From DASYXW01 sp035934405 (GTDB lineage: Bacteria > Acidobacteriota > Terriglobia > UBA7540), in assembly GCA_035934405.1 (NCBI GenBank), contig DASYXW010000030.1:1-64000 (forward strand): a DNA stretch of 64,000 nucleotides. Reading direction: 5' to 3'. Below the pieces are notes generated by a model that ran no database searches, had not been told where the DNA came from, and saw only the letters and a list, made by a program, of their open reading frames with translations. The stretch's first letter is position 1; each line of letters starts with the position of its first letter. Position numbers and translations under genes: made by a program. Below are positions 1 to 9,500 of the stretch, piece after piece.

Positions 1-129
1 GGAGGCCGCCGGCCTTCCGAGAGGTGGAGTGTGGCTCGGTTCAGGTGTTTTCACCTCAAGTCCACCCGCGGGGTTGGCTGGGCGCAGAAAACAAAGCAAG
101 AACAAAAACGCTTGACTCCGCCGCCCCCT
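1..129. other. Left edge without a recognisable gene
   Basis: I recognise no coding region here. A short plus-strand reading frame starts at position 24 but has no family features. The stretch lies downstream of the broken DUF2283 gene on the minus strand. Confidence 0.3.
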
Positions 130-355
130 TCATAGATGCGCCCATAGCACCGAGCGACGCCGCGCGTGTTTATCGGAGCGCAACTTCGAGAGGGGGCCTT
201 CTTCTAAGGAGCTAACCCGCGGCACGGAAAATCCGACCACGTTCCCTTGATCGTCAACTTTCTCCATCACCAGGTCGTTCTCGGTCTCACGGAAATACCA
301 CCGGCTTTTGCTCAAAAGTAACCTCCAGGAAGTCTGCTTCGGGGCCGAACCACAT
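130..355 (-). pseudogene. DUF2283-family protein, disrupted by a frameshift
   Basis: Two minus-strand frames together spell one DUF2283 domain. The first begins at an ATG at 355 and gives the typical start MWFGPEADFLEVTFEQKP. The second continues with YFRETENDLVMEKVDDQGN and VVGFSVPRVSSLEEGPLS. They are out of phase, with a switch near position 300 where one extra base turns the expected KPGYFRE into KPVVFP followed by a stop. DUF2283 proteins are short, of unknown function, and often sit next to toxin-antitoxin-like partners; I see no partner here. The second frame also runs past the normal family end, with a basic tail up to position 130. This is either a true frameshift mutation or an assembly error. 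Confidence 0.6.
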
Positions 356-524
356 CTTGACGACTCTCTCGGCCACGGCGAAACCCGCCAGAGCCATTAT
401 GCGGCAAACCGGTGGCAGTTCGTGCACCCTTTGCACCGCGTTGCCGCCCGCCATTTTCTTCTTGACTTTCTCTAGTCCATCATCTATCATTAACCGACTA
501 ATTACATATGAAGGGCACGCACCC

Positions 525-1217
525 ATGAGCACGAACCACCATCCCCAGGACCCCGCCATTCGGGAGACGGCGGCAGCCGGCGCCACCCGCGCGCCGAGTC
601 GTCGCCTGCCGCGCTCCACCGGTCCGCGCACTGCGCGGGGCAAGCGGCGTTCCTCACTCAATCGCATGAGATATGGGCTGTGTCCCGGCTGGGTGGAGCA
701 TGAGCTGCGGGCGCGCGGCGAGGACCCCGAAGGGTTCCGGCGGCTGCATCGCGACCTCATCGGCTACCTCGGGCCCGACGAGGCGCGAGGCCGCGTGGTG
801 GTGGAATCTCTGGCCGAGGCTTGGTGGGAAAAGATGCGCCGGGCGCGCAACTGGGTGGGCGCGGGCCCTTGCGATACCACGGAGATCGATGCCCGCCTTG
901 ACGACCTGTTGCAGCGGTTCGCCTGGGGCCAGCAGCGGGCGCGACGCAAGTGGCGCTATCGCCTGGAGTCGGCGCTGGGGAAGGGTGTGTCCGGACCGGC
1001 CGTGCTGCGGCGCCGGCTGGAATCGCACGTACCGGCGCTCGGCGGCGCACCCCTGGCCCGGCGCCGCAATCGGAGCCGCAACGAGGCCCAGCCCGGCCTG
1101 CTTCGGGACTTGGAAGAGGAGATCGCCACGCTGCTCTCGCGCATGTATTCGGAGCGTCGCCATCAACCGGAGTCCGGCGCGGCCGGAGAAACCTCTGGGC
1201 AGGCGGCTGAGAAATGA
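525..1217 (+). CDS. Conserved hypothetical protein with TGPRTARGKRRSSLN motif
   Basis: The protein has 230 residues. I chose the ATG at 525 because the familiar part starts soon after it; the frame is open upstream to 357. The N-terminal third holds STGPRTARGKRRSSLNRMRYG, a basic motif I recognise from uncharacterised proteins of Acidobacteriota and related phyla. A helical part rich in Arg, Trp and Glu follows (about residues 60-215, including EAWWEKMRRARNW). There is no signal peptide or membrane segment. The function is unknown; the basic motif suggests nucleic-acid contact, but that is inference. The stop overlaps the ATG at 1214 (ATGA), the start of a frame running into the NEL-repeat tract. 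Confidence 0.6.
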   Translation: MSTNHHPQDPAIRETAAAGATRAPSRRLPRSTGPRTARGKRRSSLNRMRYGLCPGWVEHELRARGEDPEGFRRLHRDLIGYLGPDEARGRVVVESLAEAWWEKMRRARNWVGAGPCDTTEIDARLDDLLQRFAWGQQRARRKWRYRLESALGKGVSGPAVLRRRLESHVPALGGAPLARRRNRSRNEAQPGLLRDLEEEIATLLSRMYSERRHQPESGAAGETSGQAAEK

Positions 1218-1575
1218 ATGATTTATTGAAAACACGCGACTTAAACGAACTGGCCAAGCTGCGTTTCGTTATCTTTAGTGTTTTCTTTAGGATAGAAGAA
1301 CAACGGCGAAACGAACTACTTGGTTTCAAGCGCATTGTTTTCTTAGGTATAGTCCATTCTTTTCCGGAAATATTCGTTCGTCGCGACGCTCACCATTGGA
1401 GGCCGGCTATGGCAGGGAAGAGCAAACGAACTGGCCACAGCCAATTTGATTATCCCTATTGTTTTAAGAAAGATAGCAGGGTTGTGCCGGAACGAACTGC
1501 GCGGCATCAACCCCTTTGTTTACTTGCGGATAAACAGCGCTTTCGAGAAAAGATTGGTTCGCCGCACGCTCTCTA
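1214..1575 (+). repeat. NEL-headed 66-nt repeat tract
   Basis: The tract is visibly richer in A and T than its surroundings. The heptamer acgaact occurs at 1245, 1311, 1426 and 1492. The distance is exactly 66 nt (22 codons) within the first pair and within the second pair, and 115 nt between the pairs. Translated, every unit starts with NEL and continues with a basic and hydrophobic stretch: NELAKLRFVIFSVFFRI, NELLGFKRIVFLG, NELATANLIIPIVLRKI and NELRGINPFVYLRIN. Units 1-2 share the frame opened by the ATG at 1214; units 3-4 are in another frame. It could be a degenerate coding repeat attached to the upstream gene or a non-coding repeat family whose period happens to be a multiple of three. 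Confidence 0.5.
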
Positions 1576-1665
1576 TTGCAGAATGCCCCCCGACCGGCTC
1601 GCAGAGCGGCGGTGGACAGCGGGCTCAAGGAGCGGGACGGAACCCCGAATCAGGCGCTTGGAAGT

Positions 1666-1742
<77 letters not shown>

Positions 1743-1761
1743 GCGTTTCAACCACTGTGCT

Positions 1762-1767
1762 ATTATA
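1762..1767 (-). promoter_or_regulatory. Probable -10 box of the tRNA gene
   Basis: A perfect TATAAT lies on the minus strand 20 nt upstream of the mature tRNA 5' end, so a start near 1755 would give a short leader. No good -35 hexamer is visible at 17 nt. The box sits just before the start of the divergent DinB-like gene. Confidence 0.4.
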
Positions 1768-1771
1768 AGCC

Positions 1772-2308
1772 ATGCTCACAAACAGTGCCGCTCTCGATGC
1801 TCCTGATCATTCTGAGTACGACCCGTACTACGGCCAGTACATTGCCCTAGTCCAGGGGAACGACATCGTTGGCGCTCTTGAACGGCAGGTCCGCGAAACC
1901 GTGGCGTTGCTCGCCGCGCTCACCGAGGAGCAAGCCAACCACCGCTACGCGCCGGACAAGTGGAGCGTGAAGGAAGTGGTCGGCCACGTCACCGACGCGG
2001 AGCGCATCATGTCCTACCGCGCCCTGCGGATCGCGCGCAGCGACCAGACGCCCATCGAAGGCTTCGAGCAGGACGACTACGTGCGCGCCGCGCAGTTCGG
2101 CAACCAGCCCCTCGTGAGCTTGCTCGAAGACTTCGCTATCGTTCGGCGCGCCACCTTGCGGTTGTTCAACAGCCTGAGTGCCGAAGCCTGGACGCGACGG
2201 GGCGTCGCCAACCAGAAGCAAGTCTCCGTGCGCGCGCTTGCCTGGCTCATCGCCGGGCACGAGCTACACCACCGAAGGATTCTTCAGGAAAAGTATCTGA
2301 GTGCTTGA
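1772..2308 (+). CDS. DinB-family (DUF664-like) four-helix protein
   Basis: The protein has 178 residues and matches the DinB/YfiT-like fold: about four helices with three metal-ligand histidines. They are visible in KWSVKEVVGHVTDAERIM (first His) and in the C-terminal GHELHHRRIL. The stretch LTEEQANHRYAPDKWS is the usual entry to the second helix. Such enzymes act as metal-dependent thiol transferases (for example bacillithiol or mycothiol S-transferases) or related hydrolases; the substrate cannot be read from the sequence. It is cytosolic, with no signal peptide. It is transcribed divergently from the tRNA and is followed by the converging IolG-like gene. Confidence 0.85.
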   Translation: MLTNSAALDAPDHSEYDPYYGQYIALVQGNDIVGALERQVRETVALLAALTEEQANHRYAPDKWSVKEVVGHVTDAERIMSYRALRIARSDQTPIEGFEQDDYVRAAQFGNQPLVSLLEDFAIVRRATLRLFNSLSAEAWTRRGVANQKQVSVRALAWLIAGHELHHRRILQEKYLSA

Positions 2309-2359
2309 TTGCGACCGAACGTTGCCACAACAGTGAGCTGGCCGGAACGACTCGATTTT

Positions 2360-3382
2360 TCAGACCTTCAGGTGGTCCCGGACGGCCACCGGCCTCGATT
2401 CCCGGCAGGACTCCACAGCCGCCTCCGCGATGGCCACGGACCGCCAACCGTCTTCACCGCTCACTCGCGGGGCCCGGCCCGCGATTACGGTCTCGACGAA
2501 ATCGCGCATCTCGCTCACGTAGGCGTCGGCAAAGCGCGCCAGGTAATGTCCGACCACATCGCGACTGCTCCCGCTCGCGGTGAGCACGGTCGCAGCAGTT
2601 TCGGCGAGGTAACCCACCATGAGCGTTCCCTTCGATCCCACAATCTCCGTGCGCACGTCATACCCGTACTGGGATTGAACGTAGGACTCCACGTTGCCGA
2701 TCGCTCCCTTCAAGAATCGCAGGTTCACTACGCCGGCTACGATGTCACCGAACCGGGCCACTTCCGGCCGCCCCAGCACCGTGGCATAGGAATGCACTTC
2801 GGCGACTTCGTCTTGCATGAGCCATCGCGCCAGGTCGAATTCGTGGATGGAGGAGTTGAAATAGAGCATCCCGTTCAACTTCGCTTCGTAGTGGCTGAGC
2901 GGAGGAGCGTCCCGGTCGCGCCCCAAAGACTTGAAAATCACCGGGTCGCCGATCTCACCCGCTTCAATGCGTTTCTTGGCCGCGGCGTAAGCCGGATCAT
3001 AACGGCGCATGAAGCCCACCTGCAGGCAGACTCCCGCCCGGGCGACGGCGTCGAGCGCCGGCGCCGCCTCTGCCAGGCTCATGGCCAGAGGCTTTTCGCA
3101 GAGGATGTGTTTCCCGGCCGCGGCGGCTCGTTCGACGGTTGCGGCGTGAAACTTGTCAGGAGAGGCGATGATGATGGCGTGGACGTCTTTTCGTTCGAGC
3201 ACAGCTTCGGCGTTGCCGAAGGAGTGCTCGACCTCGAGTTCATTGGCGACCCGGCGCGCGCGTTCGGCATCAACATCAACCACGGCAACGAGACGAGCTT
3301 CGGGAACGAACCGCCGCAGGTTCTCGGCGTGCCGCCTGCCCATGTCGCCGACTCCGAGAACCGCTACGCCGAGTTTCGCCAT
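2360..3382 (-). CDS. Gfo/Idh/MocA-family oxidoreductase, inositol 2-dehydrogenase-like
   Basis: The protein has 340 residues, starting at the ATG at 3382, from which the Rossmann motif GVAVLGVGDMGRRHAENL follows at once. Upstream in-frame codons have no family features. The catalytic EKP motif appears as CEKPLAMSLAE, and the second conserved segment is FMRRYDPAYAAAKKRIEAG. The active-site region reads YFNSSIHEFDLARWLM, as in inositol dehydrogenases. These enzymes use NAD to oxidise a cyclitol or sugar hydroxyl; for IolG the product is 2-keto-myo-inositol. The head-to-head gene is IolE-like, which would use that product, so inositol is the best guess. Related scyllo-inositol or sugar dehydrogenases cannot be excluded. 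Confidence 0.85.
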   Translation of the reverse strand: MAKLGVAVLGVGDMGRRHAENLRRFVPEARLVAVVDVDAERARRVANELEVEHSFGNAEAVLERKDVHAIIIASPDKFHAATVERAAAAGKHILCEKPLAMSLAEAAPALDAVARAGVCLQVGFMRRYDPAYAAAKKRIEAGEIGDPVIFKSLGRDRDAPPLSHYEAKLNGMLYFNSSIHEFDLARWLMQDEVAEVHSYATVLGRPEVARFGDIVAGVVNLRFLKGAIGNVESYVQSQYGYDVRTEIVGSKGTLMVGYLAETAATVLTASGSSRDVVGHYLARFADAYVSEMRDFVETVIAGRAPRVSGEDGWRSVAIAEAAVESCRESRPVAVRDHLKV

Positions 3383-3590
3383 TGTTGCAAGGCTCCGTGG
3401 ATCGTGCAGCGCCTTGATTCTAGCGAGCAGGGAAGCTTGCGTAAAGATGATTTTAGCGGGAGCCAGCCGGAACGATTCGATACTTGCGGAAAAGGGTGGT
3501 TTTGCGCTAATTTTCGGAATCAAGTCTGACGTTGGACGGTCCGGGCTGATGGTCGGCCCCGGAATTGCATTTCAGGCGGAGAGGTGAAGC

Positions 3591-4493
3591 TTGGGTATTC
3601 GCGTCGCCAGCGCGCCGGTGAGCTGGGGCATCACCGAGAACGTCGAGTTTCCTGCTGACTATCCCTACACGCGTGTGCTCGACGAAATCGCGGCAGCGGG
3701 ATACTCCGGCACGGAGCTCGGTCCGTACGGCTTCCTTCCCGCCGAAGCGCCGGTTCTTCGCCAAGAGTTGGAGAAGCGCTCGCTCGCGCTTTGCTCCGCG
3801 TTCGTGGCCATGCAGCTCGGGAATGCCGCTGCCCATTCGGCCGGGTTCGCCCACGTTCGTCGCTCGGCGGACCTGATCAGCGCCGCTGGAGCTCGCCTCC
3901 TGGTGCTTTCTGATGAGATCACTCCTGCCCGGAGCGCCGTGGCGGGACGGCGCAGCGAAGCTAACGCTCTCTCCTGGAATGACGCGGAATGGCGAGCAGC
4001 AGCGAGCGCGATTGGCCAGGTGGCCGAAGACTGCAAGGCGGTTGGACTGCGGGTGGCGTTTCACCACCACGCCGGCACCCACGTGGAAACGCCGGAGGAA
4101 ATCGACAGGTTGCTGGCGCTCGTTCCCGCCGAAGAACTGGGACTGTGCCTGGACACCGGGCACTACGTTTACGGCGGGGGTGACGCCGTTGCCTTTCTCC
4201 AGAAGCAGGTATCGCGAGTGTGGTGCGTCCATTTAAAGGACGTGTATTCTGACCGGGCGACCGAGGCCCGCCGCCAGCGCATGGATTTCCACACCGCGGT
4301 CCGGCACGGCATCTTTGCGCCTCTCGGCAAGGGGAACATCGATTTCTCCGGCGTGGTTGCCATCTTACAGAAGGGAAGATTCGACGGCTGGGTGGTGGTC
4401 GAAGCCGATGTGCTGGCCGGCGGTGCCGGGGCTGATGCTCCCCTGGCGAATGCAGCCGCAGGAAGGCAATACCTTCGCCGGCTCGGAGTCTGA
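3591..4493 (+). CDS. iolE: IolE-like inosose dehydratase (xylose isomerase-like TIM barrel)
   Basis: The protein has 300 residues and starts with TTG at 3591, preceded by a good ribosome-binding site (GGAGAGG) 8 nt upstream. It opens with RVASAPVSWGITEN, characteristic of 2-keto-myo-inositol dehydratase, and is a sugar-phosphate isomerase/epimerase-fold TIM barrel. Metal and active-site segments are visible: GTELGPYGFLP, FHHHAGTHVET, LCLDTGHYVYGGGD, VHLKDV and VVVEADV. IolE converts 2-keto-myo-inositol to 3D-(3,5/4)-trihydroxycyclohexane-1,2-dione. The gene is divergent from the IolG-like gene over about 208 bp and heads the run with the Cgl0159-like and IolC-like genes. IolB, IolD and IolA are not in the window. 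Confidence 0.85.
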   Translation: MGIRVASAPVSWGITENVEFPADYPYTRVLDEIAAAGYSGTELGPYGFLPAEAPVLRQELEKRSLALCSAFVAMQLGNAAAHSAGFAHVRRSADLISAAGARLLVLSDEITPARSAVAGRRSEANALSWNDAEWRAAASAIGQVAEDCKAVGLRVAFHHHAGTHVETPEEIDRLLALVPAEELGLCLDTGHYVYGGGDAVAFLQKQVSRVWCVHLKDVYSDRATEARRQRMDFHTAVRHGIFAPLGKGNIDFSGVVAILQKGRFDGWVVVEADVLAGGAGADAPLANAAAGRQYLRRLGV

Positions 4494-4522
4494 CGAGACC
4501 GCCGGAGCCCTGGGAAGACCTT

Positions 4523-5572
4523 ATGGCAACTGCTGCCCTTGTCGCAAGAGAATTCGTGGCCGAGGAGTCCCTTTCGCGGCAGACCTTTGAGGAGATTACC
4601 GAAGTTCGGGTCAATCGTCCGCAGGCGGTGGAGCAAGAAGCGAGGAAGCGGCGCCAGCGGCGGCGCTTGACGCGCGACGGAAGGCTGGTGTTGGTCGCGC
4701 TCGACCACCCCGCCCGCGGCGTAACGCGGATTCGCGAGGACGAACTCGCCTTGGGGAACCGGCACGAGTTGCTGGCCCGCACACTCCGCGTCCTGGCTGA
4801 CCCCGACCTCGATGGCGTGGTGGCCACAGCCGACATTCTGGAAGAGTTGCTGATCCTCAGCCATCTCGCTCGCCGTAAACACCGCGGCAGTTTTCTTGAT
4901 GGCCGGGTGCTGGTGGGCACCATGAATCGTGGTGGTCTGGCCGGAACGGCGTTTGAAATGGACGATCGGTTTACCGGCTGCACGGCAGCGCGACTGGCCG
5001 AATTGCAGTGCGATGGCGGCAAGATGCTGTACCGTCTCGATGCGGAGGATGCGGCTTCGGGCCGCACGATTGCAGCCTGCGCCGAGGCGGTGAACGCTCT
5101 GCGGCGCCACCGGCTTCCGGCGTTCCTCGAGGCGCTCGGTGTCGCCCGCAGCCCGGACGGGGGCTACCGGGCGATGGACGACGCCGTGATGCTCGTGAAG
5201 AGTTGTGGAATCGCTGCGGGATTGGGTGAGTCATCCACCCACGTGTGGCTGAAGTTGCCTTACTGCGCCGATTTCGCCGCTGTGGGCCAAGCCACAACCT
5301 TGCCGATCTTGCTTCTCGGCGGACCGGCGCGCGCGAATCCGCGGGACACCCTCAGCGACTTTGCCTCGGCCATCGCTTCCAGCCCCCGGGTGCGGGGCGC
5401 CATCATCGGCAGAAACTTGTTGTTTCCGGGCCCCGGGGATCCCCTGCCGATGTGCCGGGCGTTGACGGCCATCGTGCATCGAGGCTCCACGCTGCATGAG
5501 GCCGTGCGGATCTTGGAGGCAGCGCCGTCTGCCGAGTCCGCCAGGAAGGCGAAACGCCGCCGAGCGCAATGA
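4523..5572 (+). CDS. Cgl0159-family (beta/alpha)8-barrel protein, aldolase-like
   Basis: The protein has 349 residues. It resembles the Cgl0159 family, single-domain barrels related to class I aldolases and to the DUF2090 domain fused to some IolC proteins. Recognisable parts are RLVLVALDHPARGV near residue 57, the ATADILEELL segment, VGTMNRGGLAGTAFEMDDR, KMLYRLD, VKLPY-like LKLPYCADF and LLLGGPARANP. The lysine in GGKMLYRLD or in LKLPYC is a candidate Schiff-base residue, which is inference. The gene lies 29 nt after iolE and overlaps the next kinase gene by 4 nt. A role as the aldolase that splits 2-deoxy-5-keto-gluconate 6-phosphate is plausible because no separate IolJ is visible. Confidence 0.75.
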   Translation: MATAALVAREFVAEESLSRQTFEEITEVRVNRPQAVEQEARKRRQRRRLTRDGRLVLVALDHPARGVTRIREDELALGNRHELLARTLRVLADPDLDGVVATADILEELLILSHLARRKHRGSFLDGRVLVGTMNRGGLAGTAFEMDDRFTGCTAARLAELQCDGGKMLYRLDAEDAASGRTIAACAEAVNALRRHRLPAFLEALGVARSPDGGYRAMDDAVMLVKSCGIAAGLGESSTHVWLKLPYCADFAAVGQATTLPILLLGGPARANPRDTLSDFASAIASSPRVRGAIIGRNLLFPGPGDPLPMCRALTAIVHRGSTLHEAVRILEAAPSAESARKAKRRRAQ

Positions 5573-6591
5573 ACCTTGAAGCGCACCACAAACCTCTCGA
5601 TGCCGTCGTCTTGGGGCGAATCGGCTACGATCTGTTCGCGGTCGAACAGAATCGTCCGCTCGCCGAGGTTGAGCACTTTTCACGGCACCTGGGCGGGTCG
5701 AGCGCCAACATCGCCGTGGGCTTGGCGCGGCTCGGACTCTCCGTTGGCATCATCAGTTGCCTGGGCGAGGATCAACTGGCGGATTACCTCGTCGGATTCC
5801 TTCGTCGCGAGGGCGTGGACACGCAGTGTGTTCGGTTGGTGGAGGGCTACAACACCTCGCTCAGCCTGGCGGAAGTCTCGCCCCCGGATCGTTTCCCGCA
5901 GGTCTTCTACCGGCAACTCCCGGCCGACCAGAGGGTGAGCGTGGGTGAAGCCGAGCTCGAATACGTTCGGCGCGCCCGGATGTTTGTCACCAACGGCACG
6001 AGTCTGGCTTCGTCTCCTTCCCGCGAAGCCACAGGCACGGCCGCCGAAGCGGCGCGCGCGGCCGGCGCGCGTGTGGTGCTCGACGTTGATTACCGGTCCA
6101 GCTCGTGGCCTTCGCCGGAGCACGCCGGAGAGCAGGCGCGCAAAATCCTGCCCTGGGTGGACGTCGTCATCGGCAATGAGGACGAAGTGCTGATCCTCAC
6201 CGGCGAACGGAATCCTTCGGCGCAGGCGAAAGCGGTCTTAAGCAGGGGCGTGGAGTTGCTGATCCTCAAGCTCGGGTCAAAGGGAGTGGAAGCGTATACG
6301 CAGGACCGGTCATTTCGGGAAGAACCCAGCCCGGCGCAGGTGGTCTCCACGATTGGCGCCGGTGATGGTTTCGCCGCCGGTTTTCTCTTTGCCCTGTCCC
6401 AGAATCTGCCGCTGCCGACGTGCCTGCGTTATGGAAATGCCGCTGCGGCGGTGGTGGTCGGCAGAGTGAGCTGCTCCGACGCGATGCCAAGGCTCCACGA
6501 GCTTCGCGCGGCGATATCCCACGACAATTCTGTTCGCAAATCGCGTATAATCTCGGACTCTCGAAAGCGGCACACTCAGGGGGATTCATGA
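5569..6591 (+). CDS. iolC: PfkB-family kinase, 5-dehydro-2-deoxygluconokinase (IolC-like)
   Basis: The protein has 340 residues. Both PfkB signatures are present: HLGGSSANIAVGLARLG near residues 41-57, and STIGAGDGFAAGFLFAL near residue 264 with the catalytic Asp in GAGD. N-terminal DAVVLGRIGYDLFAVEQNRPL is typical of IolC. The reaction is ATP-dependent phosphorylation of 5-dehydro-2-deoxy-D-gluconate. The start overlaps the preceding stop (ATGA), which suggests translational coupling. The last 40 residues (SHDNSVRKSRIISDSRKRHTQ) are poorly conserved and include the overlap with the next gene. Other sugar kinases of this family are possible, but the context supports IolC. Confidence 0.85.
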   Translation: MNLEAHHKPLDAVVLGRIGYDLFAVEQNRPLAEVEHFSRHLGGSSANIAVGLARLGLSVGIISCLGEDQLADYLVGFLRREGVDTQCVRLVEGYNTSLSLAEVSPPDRFPQVFYRQLPADQRVSVGEAELEYVRRARMFVTNGTSLASSPSREATGTAAEAARAAGARVVLDVDYRSSSWPSPEHAGEQARKILPWVDVVIGNEDEVLILTGERNPSAQAKAVLSRGVELLILKLGSKGVEAYTQDRSFREEPSPAQVVSTIGAGDGFAAGFLFALSQNLPLPTCLRYGNAAAAVVVGRVSCSDAMPRLHELRAAISHDNSVRKSRIISDSRKRHTQGDS

Positions 6592-9500
6592 TTCTGGCTC
6601 GCAGATTTCTGTTGTTCGCGTTGTTCAGTTTTGCCTGCCTCGGCATGGCGCAGGAAATGCCCGAAGGCCGGCTGATGCGCTTTCCCGATGTGTACAAGGA
6701 CAAGATCGTGTTCAGTTACGCGGGCGATCTTTGGCTGGTTTCGAGCCAGGGCGGTACGGCGCATCGCATCACCACCGACCCCGGTCTCGAGCTCTTCCCC
6801 AAGTTTTCGCCCGACGGCCAGTGGATCGCCTTCACCGGCCAGTACGACGGCAATCCCAATGTCTACGTGATCCCCTCGGAAGGCGGCCAGCCCAAGCAAT
6901 TAACCTTTCATCCGGGCGTGCCTGTACCCGAACGGATGGGCGTCGAGAACGAAGTCCTCACTTGGTTCCCCGACAGCAAACGCCTGGTGTTTCTCTCGCG
7001 CCGTGACACTTTTAACGACTGGTTCGGACGCCCTTACGTCACCAGCATCGAGGGCGGACTGCCCGTGAAGCTTCCCATCGATAAAGGCGGGTTGATGTCC
7101 TTCTCGCCCGATGGGAGCAAGATGGCCTACAACCGCATCTTCCGCAATTTCCGCACCTGGAAACGCTACACCGGCGGCATGGCGCAGAGCATCTGGATTT
7201 ATGACTTCAAGGCCAACCACATCGAGGAGATTCCTCACACCGAGCACGGCGATACTTTCCCGATGTGGCGCGGCGACACGATTTACTTCGCTTCCGACCG
7301 CGGCCCCGAGCATCGCTTCAATCTATACAGCTACAGCCTACGGACCAAGGAGATCCGCCAGCTCACTCACTACACCGATTTTGACGTCAATTGGCCGAGC
7401 CTCGGTCCGGATTCCATCGTGTTTGAGAACGGCGGCTTTCTTTACCTCTTCGACCTGAAGACGGAAAAGGCCCACAAGCTGACGATCTACCTGCCGGGCG
7501 ACCGTGACTTGGCGCGTCCGCACTGGGTGAATGCGAGCAAGCTTATCACCGATTTCGACATTTCGCCCGAAGGCAAGCGGGCCGTATTTGCGGCGCGCGG
7601 CGACGTGTTCACCGTGCCGGCGAAGGAAGGCAGCACGCGCAATCTTACCCGGACGCCCGGCATTCGCGAGAAGAACGTGGCCTGGTCTCCCAACGGCAAG
7701 TGGATCGCCTACATGTCCGACCGCAGCGGCGAGGACGAGCTCTACATTACGCCGCAGGACGGGCAGGGCAAGGAAACCCGCATCACCTCGGACGGCAAGG
7801 TATTTCGTCTCGCGCCGGTGTGGTCGCCGGACTCGAAGAAGCTGCTTTACGCCGACAAGAGCCTCCGGCTGTATTACGTGGATATCAAGGCAAAACAGCC
7901 TGTCTTGATCGACCGGGGGAAGTTCGCCGACCTTACCGACTACACCTGGTCGCCCGACAGCCAGTGGGTGGTGTACGGCAAGGTGGCCGAGAACGGCAAT
8001 GAGGCCCTGTATCTCTATTCCCTCACTGACCGCAAGAGCACGACGGTGGTGAGCGATTTCTTCGGCGGCGCCAATCCGGTGTTCGACCCTGAAGGCAAGT
8101 ACCTCTACTTTTTCTCCAACCGCGATTACAACGAAGTGCTCGGCGTGTTCGACTTCGAGTTTGCCAACCCCAAGGCGACGCGCGTCTACGTCATGACCCT
8201 TCGCGCTGATTTGCCTTCGCCGTTCGCTCCGCAGAGTGATGAAGCGGCAACACCGAAACCCGAGGCGGCCAAAGAGGAAGCTCAAAAGAAAGAGCAGAAC
8301 AAAGAAGGCGAGAAGCTGGGCGGCGCGCGCGAGGCGCCCAAGAACTTCCGTATTGACCTCGCAGGCATCGAAAACCGCGTAGTGGCGTTGCCGATCCCGC
8401 CGGGTAACTACGGGACGCTCGCCGCCGCCACGGACCGGGTGTTCTACGCTTCGAACCCGGTCTTCGGACTCTCCGGCCCTGTGCCGGGTGAAACGGCTGC
8501 GATCCATCTCTACGATATGAAGGAGCGTAAGGATCACGTCCTCATCGGCGGGGCGAACAATTTTGCGCTCTCGTTTGACGGCAGCAAGCTTCTGTATTCG
8601 GTCCCGCCGATGGGACCCCCTGGAGCGGGCGGCGCGGCCAGCACCTACGGCATCATTGACGCCAAGCCGCCCGCCGCAGCTCCGCTCAAGCCGGGCGAGG
8701 GTGCTTTGAATCTGACCGGAATGCGTATGGAAGTGGATCCGCGGCAGGAATGGAAGCAAATGTTCAACGAAGTGTGGCGGCAGGAGCGCGACTACTTCTT
8801 TGAGCGCAGCATGAATGGCGTGGACTGGCCGGCCGTGCGCGAGAAATACGCCCAGCTTCTGCCCTACGTCGCCGACCGCTACGACTTGACGTACATCCTC
8901 GGCGAGATGATCGGCGAACTCTCAAACTCCCACACCTACGTCGGTGGGGGCGATTATCCCAACCTGCACCCCGTTAAAGTGGGCCTGCTGGGAGCTGATT
9001 TCGAGACGGATTCCGCGAGCGGCCGCTATCGCTTCGCCAAGATTTACGCCGGCGAAAACTGGGACCCGGAGCTTCGCTCGCCGCTCACCGAGCCGGGCGT
9101 GGACGTGAAGCAGGGCGATTATCTTCTGGCCGTCAATGGCCACGACCTGCGCGTGCCCGAGAATCCTTATGAGTTGTTCGTGAACACCGCGAACGAGAAC
9201 GTGACGCTTACCGTCAACTCGAAGCCTTCCGAGGACGGCGCGCGCCAGGTGACGGTGAAGGCGCTCGCGAGCGAGTTCAAACTGCACGAGCTGAACTGGA
9301 TTGAGACCAATCGGCGCAAGGTGGACGAGGCCACCCACGGCCGCGTGGGTTACGTCTATCTGCCGGATATGGGTGCGAGCGGCCTGAACGAATTTGTGAA
9401 GCAATACTTCCCGCAGATTCGCAAGCAAGGCATCATCTTTGACGTGCGCTACAACGGCGGCGGTTTTGTGGACCAGCTCATCTTCGAGCGCCTGCGCCGC

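Noticed and set aside
112..137. Possible promoter TTGACT with a TAGATG-like -10
   Set aside because: The spacing would be 15 nt and the -10 match is poor; no gene follows on the plus strand.
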